Shown here: piece by piece, positions 15,065-20,873 of the stretch
Layout: every line of letters begins with the position of its first letter
How positions within the stretch are numbered: position 1 is the stretch's first letter
NCBI GenBank assembly: GCA_039931435.1
Contig: JBDTRY010000042.1
Coordinates: 1-20,873, forward strand
Source: JBDTRY01 sp039931435
Lineage (GTDB): Bacteria; Acidobacteriota; Thermoanaerobaculia; Gp7-AA8
Direction of reading: 5' to 3'
Length of the DNA stretch: 20,873 bases
Notes under the pieces: model-generated
The model's database searches: none
Seen by the model: only the letters and a program-made list of their open reading frames with translations
Told to the model about the DNA's origin: nothing
Program-made: the position numbers and the translations under genes

Positions 15065-15119
15065 TCAGATTCGGTGAACGGCAGTGAAACGGAATCTGAC
15101 TCGTCGATTCCCTGGAGGT
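15065..15119 (+). promoter_or_regulatory. Leader hairpin and near-perfect Shine-Dalgarno before the Cys-rich gene
   Basis: TCAGATTC (15065-15072) and GAATCTGA (15092-15099) are 8-bp inverted repeats with a 19-base loop. They are followed by TGGAGGTGATTTG, whose GGAGGTGAT (15114-15122) matches the 16S anti-Shine-Dalgarno over nine bases. This RBS sets the start at TTG 15126, six bases after GGAGGT. The hairpin could tune access to it. Confidence 0.45.
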
Positions 15120-15125
15120 GATTTG

Positions 15126-15578
15126 TTGAGTGATCGAAAGTACCGCCACAGCGGCTATCAGGACAGCGGTCCGAAGAATCGTGATCGTGGGCCATCGGGC
15201 CCTCCTCCGGAGTTTCCCCGCGAGCGTGTTGAAGGTGCTCCCCGGGGGCGATCCGCAGGGGCACCCGGCCCAGAAGTCTTCAAGTGCAACGCCTGCGGCA
15301 ACGTCAAGCAGTCACTCGGTGAACTGGTGATCGAACTGGACGGGACCTGCGACCGCTGTTCGAAGGACATGCACACTTGCAGCAACTGCCGCTTCTTCGA
15401 TACTTCGACGCGCTGGGAGTGCCGGCAGGTCATCCCCGCGCGAGTTTCTCCGAAAGATGTGCGCAACGAATGCGAACTGTTCACGCCGCGAATCGTTCGC
15501 GACCTGGCCGCGGGAAAAGGAAGCGTTACCGCTCCGGACGATGCCCGAAAAGCGTTCGATGCCCTGTTCAAGAAATAG
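15126..15578 (+). CDS. Cys-rich metal-binding protein of unknown function
   Basis: 150 residues from a TTG start chosen by its near-perfect ribosome binding site; an upstream in-frame GTG at 15084 has none. The first ~50 residues are basic, Gly/Pro/Arg-rich and probably disordered. Residues ~53-75 hold CNAC and, after ~19 residues, CDRC, a four-Cys zinc-ribbon pattern. Then CSNCRFFD (~83-90), a Cys in WECRQV and a Cys in NECELFTPR give a second Cys2-Cys-Cys cluster, spaced much like small Fe-S or zinc modules. Eight Cys in all, no signal peptide and no membrane helix, so a cytoplasmic zinc or Fe-S protein is likely. It lies 161 bases after the PDH operon and 9 bases before lnt, and is probably co-transcribed with lnt. 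No specific function is recognised. Confidence 0.75.
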   Translation: MSDRKYRHSGYQDSGPKNRDRGPSGPPPEFPRERVEGAPRGRSAGAPGPEVFKCNACGNVKQSLGELVIELDGTCDRCSKDMHTCSNCRFFDTSTRWECRQVIPARVSPKDVRNECELFTPRIVRDLAAGKGSVTAPDDARKAFDALFKK

Positions 15579-15587
15579 CGTCGTTTG

Positions 15588-17195
15588 ATGGCTCGCGCCA
15601 GATCGAAGGTTTCATCCGGTGGCCGGACGCGCTTCGCAGAAGGGACCGGGCTCACTCCATTTGCGCGGTGGGCAGTCGAGAGTCCCCGACGCCGATTTCT
15701 GCTCTCCGCCATTTCCGGTGTGGCCCTGGCCTATGCCTTTCCCCGGAATGCGTTCGAGCCGGTCGTCTTCGTGGCCCTGGCGCCACTGATCGTGGGCATC
15801 GTGCTTTCATCGAGCGGCCGTGAGGCTTTCACTCAGGCCACCTTTTCCAGCGCGGTCACCTGGCTGATCAACGTTCCCTGGGTGATCAGGGTCATGTCCT
15901 ACTATGGAGGCCTTCCACTTCCTCTTTCCATTGCCCTCTATGTGGTCTTGTGCGTGGCCCTGGGCATGTTCAGCGGGGTCTTTCTCGGGCTCGGTGTATA
16001 CGGACTTCGCCTGCACTCAAGACCACTCCCATGGCTGCTCGTACCGCTGAGCTGGGTGAGCGTGGAGTACGGACGAACCTACCTGCTCACGGGCTTCCCC
16101 TGGAACCAGTTGGCGTCAGCATTGATCGATCTGCCGGCTATGATTCAGATCGATCGGTGGATCGGACCCTACGCCGTTGGATTTCTGGTCATGGTTCCGG
16201 CAACGCTTCTGGCCTGGCTGATGACGGTATCGGCTGCCGGGCGCACGCGCCTGATCGCCTGTAGCCTTGTTCTGGCCCTGCTTTCAGCGTGGTTTGTCTC
16301 GGGAGCTCTGCACCTGCGGTCTGAATCCGAGCGGGAGGCCGGCGAGACGCGCACCGTAGTCGCCCTGATTCAGCCAAACATCTCTCAGCAGATGCGCTGG
16401 GGTGAATCGACGGCCAACGACCTCTTTCTGCAGATGATGCAGATGACCCGACGATCCATTGAGGGCGGGGCGAAGGTCATCGTCTGGCCTGAGTCCTCGG
16501 TGCCCCTCAGCTACTTCACGACGGATATTTACCGGGAGGCGGTGGAGACGATTTCGCGGACCAACAAGGTCGACATCATCCTGGGGTCGGTGGCGGAGGA
16601 TGCGCAGGACCCGTCGAAATTGTGGAACGCGGCCTACCTCATCAGCGACGGCAGGACCGTAGGACGGTACGACAAGATCAAGCTGGTCCCGTTCGGCGAG
16701 TATGTGCCGTTGAGGAAAGTCTTTTTCTTCGCTGACAAACTCGTGCACGCCGTAGGAGATTTTCAGTTCGGCACCAGCGAGCAGCCGCTGAAGGGCAGGT
16801 TCCTGTACGGACCGGCGATCTGCTACGAGGTGGTCTATCCACAGATTACTCTCCGGCAGATCAGGAACGGGGCCACCGTCCTGGTGACCATCTCCAACGA
16901 CGGTTGGTACACCGGGACCGCCGCTCTGGCGCAGCACATGAATCAGGCGCGCCTCAGGGCCGTGGAAGGGGATCGCTACCTGTTCCGATCAACAACGTCA
17001 GGGATATCCGCGTTTGTCGACCCGACGGGGAGGATGGTGGCGTCGCTGCCGGATGAGGGAGAGGGGATCGTCTATGCCCGCTTTGCAGGGCGAACGGATC
17101 TCACGCCCTACGTGCGATACGGCGACTGGTTCGCAATGCTTGCGGTGGTGATCGCAGGCGTGGCCATCCTGTGGCGCAGGCGTCTCGCGCTATGA
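15588..17195 (+). CDS. lnt: Apolipoprotein N-acyltransferase
   Basis: 535 residues. Lnt adds the third acyl chain to the N-terminal Cys of lipoproteins at the inner membrane, a step typical of diderm bacteria. An N-terminal half with several membrane helices (~35-245) is followed by the periplasmic nitrilase-like domain (~260-505) and a final C-terminal helix before RRRLAL. The catalytic triad is complete: Glu302 in VWPESS, Lys363 in YDKIKLVPFGEY and Cys412 in AICYEVVYP. The ATG at 15588 is chosen over the TTG one codon earlier. The 9-base gap after the Cys-rich gene suggests co-transcription. Confidence 0.93.
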   Translation: MARARSKVSSGGRTRFAEGTGLTPFARWAVESPRRRFLLSAISGVALAYAFPRNAFEPVVFVALAPLIVGIVLSSSGREAFTQATFSSAVTWLINVPWVIRVMSYYGGLPLPLSIALYVVLCVALGMFSGVFLGLGVYGLRLHSRPLPWLLVPLSWVSVEYGRTYLLTGFPWNQLASALIDLPAMIQIDRWIGPYAVGFLVMVPATLLAWLMTVSAAGRTRLIACSLVLALLSAWFVSGALHLRSESEREAGETRTVVALIQPNISQQMRWGESTANDLFLQMMQMTRRSIEGGAKVIVWPESSVPLSYFTTDIYREAVETISRTNKVDIILGSVAEDAQDPSKLWNAAYLISDGRTVGRYDKIKLVPFGEYVPLRKVFFFADKLVHAVGDFQFGTSEQPLKGRFLYGPAICYEVVYPQITLRQIRNGATVLVTISNDGWYTGTAALAQHMNQARLRAVEGDRYLFRSTTSGISAFVDPTGRMVASLPDEGEGIVYARFAGRTDLTPYVRYGDWFAMLAVVIAGVAILWRRRLAL

Positions 17196-17217
17196 AAGGA
17201 CAGGACTACCGATGATG

Positions 17218-17314
17218 TGTCATCTCGAAGCGGCGAGGAATCTTCGGGCATGCAACGACGGACTCCGCCCCACGAGCGGGAGATCCCTCCTCGCGTCGTT
17301 CGTTCGGGAGGACA
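17218..17314. repeat. Solo palindromic repeat, diverged relative of the 141-600 family
   Basis: The left arm (from 17218: TGTCATCTCGAA, then GCGAGGAATCT) and the inverted right arm (AGATCCCTCCTCGC, then TTCGGGAGGACA, ending at ~17314) are imperfect inverted copies of each other. Tip (TCATC/GAGGA) and inner (GATC) features match the other palindromes in this window. The element fills most of the lnt-RNase H gap, so long upstream starts for the RNase H gene would run through repeat sequence. Confidence 0.6.
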
Positions 17315-17366
17315 TGCTGGCGGATCCGCGCGTGCGTTTCATCAGATGGCTCGGGCGAGGATTTTG

Positions 17367-18125
17367 ATGCGGGCATCCTTCGAATCGATCGTGATTTTCA
17401 GTGACGGCGCCTGTACCGGGAACCCCGGGCCTGGCGGCTGGGGAACGATCGTCGCTCATCCTCAGGGGCATGTCCGCGAACTGGGCGGCCACGAGCCCCA
17501 TACTACCAACAATCGCATGGAGCTTACGGGGTCGCTGCGCGGGCTGGCCTCGGTCGAAAGCCCGGCTCAATCGCCGATCGAGATCTTCACCGACTCCACC
17601 TACGTCATTCGCGGGATCACGCAATGGATCCGAGGGTGGCGTAAGCGTGGGTGGAAAAATGCCGAAGGCAACGACGTCGCCAACCGCGACCTATGGGAAG
17701 CACTCGAGCTTCAGGTCAGCAGATTGGAGCCGGCCAGGATTCAATGGAGCTATGTGCGGGGGCATACGGGGATTCCGGGCAACGAGCGCTGCGATGAGAT
17801 TGCCGTGGCCTTTGCCAACGGAGAGAGCAGTCGGCTCTACGAAGGCCCTCTGCTCGGGTACGGAGTGCCCCTCTACGATCTGCCCGATGAACCGGAGCTA
17901 CCACCCGTCAGGACAGGCGAGACATCGAAGAAAAAGGAGCCAGCCTACTCGTACCTCAGCGTTCTCGGTGGACGAGTCGTCCGTCACAGAACCTGGAAGG
18001 AGTGCGAGAATCGGGTCAAGGGCCAACCGAATGTCAGGTTCAAGAAAGCCAGCTCCGCGCAGAACGAGCGGGAAATCCTGAAAGGCTGGGGCTTCGATCC
18101 CGACACCACGCACATTCAGGAATAG
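17367..18125 (+). CDS. rnhA: Ribonuclease HI with a C-terminal hybrid-binding-like domain
   Basis: 252 residues, about 100 more than a minimal RNase HI. Residues ~7-150 are the RNase HI domain, which cleaves the RNA strand of RNA-DNA hybrids. Catalytic residues are intact: Asp13 (FSDGACTGNPGPGGWG), Glu52 (NRMELTG), Asp76 (FTDSTYV), His133 (RGHTGIPGNE) and Asp143. After a Pro/Glu/Lys-rich linker (~160-192), residues ~194-240 (YLSVLGGRVVR, TWKECENRVKGQPNVRFKKA) match the pattern of the RHBD/viroplasmin-like domain, normally found at the N-terminus of RNase H1. The ATG at 17367 is chosen because GAGG lies six bases upstream and longer frames cross the palindromic repeat. The domain match is by eye. 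Confidence 0.9.
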   Translation: MRASFESIVIFSDGACTGNPGPGGWGTIVAHPQGHVRELGGHEPHTTNNRMELTGSLRGLASVESPAQSPIEIFTDSTYVIRGITQWIRGWRKRGWKNAEGNDVANRDLWEALELQVSRLEPARIQWSYVRGHTGIPGNERCDEIAVAFANGESSRLYEGPLLGYGVPLYDLPDEPELPPVRTGETSKKKEPAYSYLSVLGGRVVRHRTWKECENRVKGQPNVRFKKASSAQNEREILKGWGFDPDTTHIQE

Positions 18126-18176
18126 CTCTTCCTCGCTGCTAATGAACCGCGTCGCTTTTCGGGGCGTGGACAACCT

Positions 18177-18292
18177 GTCATCCTCGAGGGAGCGTAGCGA
18201 CCGAAGGATCTCGTCAACGAGAATGGTGCCCGTCATCGCGATGGTAATCGGGAAGGTAGCAGACACTTTCGCTCGACGCTTCAGGATGACAC
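18177..18292. repeat. Solo copy of the 141-600 palindromic repeat unit
   Basis: A left arm GTCATCCTCGAGGGAGCG...CGAAGGATCTCGTCAACGAGAATGGTG and an inverted right arm CGCTCGACGCTTCAGGATGACAC match the array units closely. The inner part of the right arm is altered: ACACTTTCG replaces GATCCTTCG. The spacer has only part of the ACGGTGGCAACAGGG motif. Both flanks also resemble the array: TTTTCGGGGCGTGG upstream and CGTGGTAATCGCGTCAT downstream. The element is therefore longer than the palindrome. It sits between the RNase H gene and prfB. Confidence 0.85.
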
Positions 18293-18315
18293 GCCGTGGT
18301 AATCGCGTCATCCCT

Positions 18316-18338
18316 GCGGCACCGTGGGACTGTGCCGC
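18316..18338. other. Hairpin followed by palindrome and G8 run upstream of prfB
   Basis: GCGGCAC (18316-18322) and GTGCCGC (18332-18338) form a perfect 7-bp stem with a 9-base loop. The 10-bp palindrome CGCTGCAGCG (18341-18350) and a run of eight G (18350-18357) follow immediately. It may end the RNase H transcript or affect prfB expression; there is no U-tract. Confidence 0.4.
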
Positions 18339-18377
18339 CTCGCTGCAGCGGGGGGGGCGAATCTTGAACGCCTTCCG

Positions 18378-18383
18378 TATACT
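18378..18383 (+). promoter_or_regulatory. Candidate -10 element for prfB
   Basis: TATACT matches TATAAT at 5 of 6 positions, 29 bases before the prfB ATG. The usual -35 distance falls in or near the G8 run and shows no consensus. A leader of ~22 bases would contain AAAGGAC, the likely ribosome binding site. Confidence 0.35.
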
Positions 18384-18412
18384 CTCAATATCATCGATCA
18401 AAGGACGGGCAG

Positions 18413-19517
18413 ATGAGTGAAGACATAGCAGAACGGGTACAGGACATCCGGGATCGTCTGGTGGCGATCCGAGGGTATCTTTGACCTCGATTCCGCCCGC
18501 AACACCCTTTCTGAAATTGAAAAAGAGATGTCGTCGTCCGATTTCTGGAACGACCCCGAGGCCGCGCAGGAAGTAGGCCGGAGGCGCAGCCGCGTCGAGA
18601 AGCGAATCACACGCGGCCAGTCACTGGAGTCGAAAGCGGAGGAGCTCGACGTTCTCCTGGAGCTGCAGAGTGAGGGAGAGGACGTCACCAGGGACATCCA
18701 GCAGGTAACCTCGAAGCTCGTCAGCGAGATCACTCAGGTCGAGATGACCATGAAGCTCTCCGGCGAACACGACGACCGCGACGCTATCGTGGCCATTCAC
18801 CCTGGAGCCGGCGGTACCGAGTCGCAGGACTGGGCGGAAATCCTCATGCGCATGATCCTGCGCTACTGCGAGCGGCACGGCTACGAGACAGAAACGGTCG
18901 AATACCAGGCCGGTGAGGAAGCAGGTATCAAGAGCGCCACGTTCATGGTCCGTGGCGACTATGCCTACGGCTATCTGAAATCGGAGCACGGTGTTCATCG
19001 TCTCGTACGCATTTCGCCGTTCGACGCCGCCAAGCGACGGCACACGTCGTTTGCTTCCGTGTACATCTATCCGGAGATCGACGACGAGATCGAGATCGAG
19101 ATCAACGACAAGGATCTGCGCATCGACACCTATCGCTCGTCGGGCGCAGGAGGCCAGCATGTGAACGTCACCGACTCCGCGGTGCGAATCACGCACCTTC
19201 CCACCGGGCTCGTGGCCACCTGCCAGAACGAACGCTCGCAGGGCCGCAACCGGGATACGGCTATGAAGCTTCTGCGGTCCAAGCTTTATGAGATGGAGCT
19301 GGAGAAGCAGAAGGTCGAACAGGCTCGCATCGAGGGTGTGAAACAGGAGATTGGATTCGGTAGCCAGATACGCTCGTATGTCATGCAGCCCTACCAGATG
19401 GTCAAGGACCTTCGCACGGGATACGAGGTCGGCGACATTCAGCGCGTTCTGGATGGAGACATCGACGGCTTCATCGAGGCCTACCTCGCGGATCGGGTAC
19501 GGAAGAGCGACGATTGA
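18413..19517 (+). CDS. prfB: Peptide chain release factor 2, made by programmed +1 frameshift
   Basis: RF2 releases finished proteins at UGA and UAA codons. The gene is in two frames: 18413-18481 (23 codons) and 18483-19517, joined by a +1 shift at CTT-TGA; the product is 367 residues. The first part reads MSEDIAERVQ...IRGYL and the second continues DLDSARNTLSEIE. The tripeptide SPF (~201-203) sets RF2 stop-codon specificity, and GGQ (~246-248) is the peptidyl-release loop; both are intact. AAAGGAC precedes the ATG. Taking only the 18528 start, in the second frame, would lose the N-terminal 38 residues. The stop overlaps the next gene's ATG by one base (TGATG). Confidence 0.95.
18471..18484 (+). 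promoter_or_regulatory. prfB autoregulatory frameshift site
   Basis: GAGGGTATCTTTGA holds the three standard parts: an internal Shine-Dalgarno-like GAGGG, the slippery CTT codon (18479-18481) and an in-frame TGA (18482-18484) followed by C. When RF2 is scarce the ribosome pauses at TGA and slips forward one base to GAC, so RF2 controls its own synthesis. The GAGGG is slightly weaker than the common AGGGGG. Confidence 0.93.
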
Positions 19518-20873
19518 TGGCGCTGGAGCCCGTACGCATCGCCTGGATGTCACCCTTGCCGCCGCTGAAAACGGGCGTGGCCAGCTACGCTGCCATGCTT
19601 CTGCCTTCAATGGCCAATCGAATTGAAACGACAGTCGTCGTCGATCAAGCTGAATACATGATTCCGGCGGGCTGCCAGGTGCTGTCCATCGACGAATATC
19701 GCGGCCGGCGCGGTGAGTTCGATGCTGTTCTCTATCACCTCGGGAACAATCCTCACCACGAATTCATCTACCGCGAGGCCATGGAGCATGCGGGAGTGAT
19801 CGTGCTCCACGACCTGGTCCTTCACCATCTCATCGTGGAGATGACTCTGGCGCGCGGTTACGAACAGGAGTACGTGGACGCAATGACGTTAAATCACGGA
19901 GCGCCGGGGGCGGCTCTGGCCCGGGGACGAGCGAATGGATTTCACCATGAGATCGCGAACTTTCTCTTCCCGGCATCGAAGGTCATCGCCGATCGATCCC
20001 GCGCCGTGATCGTTCACAACCGCTACGCTGCCGAGGCCCTGCGGCGAATGCACGTGTCCACGCCGGTATCCGTGATCGATCATCCCTTCGTGGCCCCACC
20101 ACCGGTGAGCGATTCCGTGCGACAGACTCTGCGGCAGGAGTTGGGGTTCGCCGCCGAGGACAGGCTCGTCGGTGTGTTCGGATTCGTTACCGCCGCCAAA
20201 CGCCCCGAGACCGTATTCGCAGCATTCGCTGCCGCCTCGGCCCGCGACAGCCGGCTCCGGCTGGTCATCGTGGGGGAGGCGGCACCAAACGTAGATCTGG
20301 CCTCCCTCGCTGCCAGCCATGGCCTTGCCGCCGCCCGGTGGAAATCAACCGGATATGTTAACGATGAGGAATTTGACGCCTGTCTGGCTACGGTCGACCG
20401 AGTGATCAGCCTTCGCTATCCAAGCGCCGGAGAGACTTCCGGGGCCCTTCTCCGCGTATTTCATGCCGGAAAGCCGGTTGCCATCAGTGACTACGCCCAA
20501 TTCAGCGAGATTCCGAACGACGTGGCCACAAAGATTCCTCTCGACGACGGAGAGGTTCCGTCGCTGGTTCGCTTTCTTCTCGATTCGAGTGATGGAGAAT
20601 CGGCTGTGCAGCGGAAGTTTCTCGAAGAACATGCCGCTGTCACGGAAACGGTTGATCAATATCTGCGCGCCCTGCAGAGTCCTCCTGCCGTGCCTCCGAC
20701 ACGTTCGGAGCGCCTCAGTCCCATTCCGCTGTTTCCATCCCTCTCGGTCAGCAAAGTGAACAGCCTTGTCGTCGACGATTCGTGGTCAGTGAGCGTGTTC
20801 ATGACCAATCACTCGGAATTCATCCTTCGCGCTGCGACGTACGGCACTCCGGAGTACCGTCTGATCGCCACGG
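19517..20873 (+). CDS. GT4-family glycosyltransferase, 3' end beyond the window
   Basis: An open frame of 452 codons runs off the window without a stop. It is a GT-B fold GT4-type enzyme that would transfer a nucleotide-activated sugar onto a glycan or lipid in the cytoplasm. The N-terminal domain has RIAWMSPLPP..TGVASYA, LYHLGNNPHHEF and IVLHDLVLHH. The second Rossmann domain begins near GVFGFVTAAKRPE, with LVIVGEA, and has the donor-binding LRYPSAGETSGALL with GKPVAISDY. After ~residue 400 the sequence leaves the GT core for a segment (SVSVFMTNHSEFILRAATYG) that could start a beta-rich extra domain. The ATG overlaps the prfB stop by one base; no strong RBS is seen, so coupling to prfB is likely. 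The donor sugar is unknown. Confidence 0.85.
   Translation, partial: MALEPVRIAWMSPLPPLKTGVASYAAMLLPSMANRIETTVVVDQAEYMIPAGCQVLSIDEYRGRRGEFDAVLYHLGNNPHHEFIYREAMEHAGVIVLHDLVLHHLIVEMTLARGYEQEYVDAMTLNHGAPGAALARGRANGFHHEIANFLFPASKVIADRSRAVIVHNRYAAEALRRMHVSTPVSVIDHPFVAPPPVSDSVRQTLRQELGFAAEDRLVGVFGFVTAAKRPETVFAAFAAASARDSRLRLVIVGEAAPNVDLASLAASHGLAAARWKSTGYVNDEEFDACLATVDRVISLRYPSAGETSGALLRVFHAGKPVAISDYAQFSEIPNDVATKIPLDDGEVPSLVRFLLDSSDGESAVQRKFLEEHAAVTETVDQYLRALQSPPAVPPTRSERLSPIPLFPSLSVSKVNSLVVDDSWSVSVFMTNHSEFILRAATYGTPEYRLIAT

Noticed and set aside
14965..15125. A gene or small RNA between E2 and the Cys-rich gene
   Set aside because: Only short hairpins are visible; no frame with an RBS and no recognisable RNA fold or riboswitch motif.
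18350..18357. G8 run as a phase-variable tract
   Set aside because: It lies in non-coding sequence upstream of the prfB -10 element and not in a reading frame; an effect on promoter spacing is possible but unsupported.
18482..18484. Stop codon early in prfB as a disabling mutation
   Set aside because: It is the standard RF2 programmed frameshift site, and the downstream frame continues the protein directly.

Overview
This is a high-GC bacterial chromosome segment with 17 protein-coding genes that I can support. No rRNA, tRNA or CRISPR array was seen. An apolipoprotein N-acyltransferase (Lnt) and a GDP-mannose polysaccharide module point to a diderm (Gram-negative-type) bacterium. The gene content, the intergenic palindromic repeats and a fused glycosyltransferase/methyltransferase are compatible with Acidobacteriota, but this placement is inference, because no marker here can be compared without a search.

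Layout. Positions 1-702 hold no gene. They contain a possible insertion-sequence end (6-53) and a tandem array of three palindromic repeats with a 160-bp period. Next come a secreted SIMPL/DUF541 protein (703-1431), a small disordered protein with its own candidate promoter and a good intrinsic terminator (1550-1906), and an amidohydrolase (1939-2781). On the minus strand, a fused GT2 glycosyltransferase/methyltransferase and a mannose-1-phosphate guanylyltransferase form a translationally coupled pair (5300 to 2815). Divergent from them is a membrane protein joining a polyprenol-kinase-like half to a DUF92 half (5447-6805), followed by the ribosome-assembly GTPase Der (6870-8216).

The middle carries a small unknown protein (8614-8399, minus) divergent from yebC and ruvC, then an MFS exporter (10071-11336). 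A pyruvate-dehydrogenase-type operon follows: E1-alpha, E1-beta and E2 (11602-14964), with no E3 in the window. Downstream are a Cys-rich metal-binding protein with a TTG start (15126-15578), Lnt (15588-17195), an RNase HI with an unusual C-terminal hybrid-binding-like domain (17367-18125), prfB with its programmed +1 frameshift (18413-19517), and a GT4 glycosyltransferase cut by the window edge (19517-20873).

Working together: ManC makes GDP-mannose, and the neighbouring GT2/methyltransferase fusion and perhaps the distal GT4 could use activated sugars for surface glycans. E1-alpha/E1-beta/E2 form the core of a 2-oxoacid dehydrogenase. Der, YebC, RuvC, RNase HI and RF2 are housekeeping genes of translation and genome maintenance. 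I see no obvious defence, secretion or secondary-metabolite cluster. The items most worth a second look are the repeat family (tandem array plus three solo copies), the double-kinase-like fusion, the RNase HI architecture, the Cys-rich protein and the disordered monocistronic protein.
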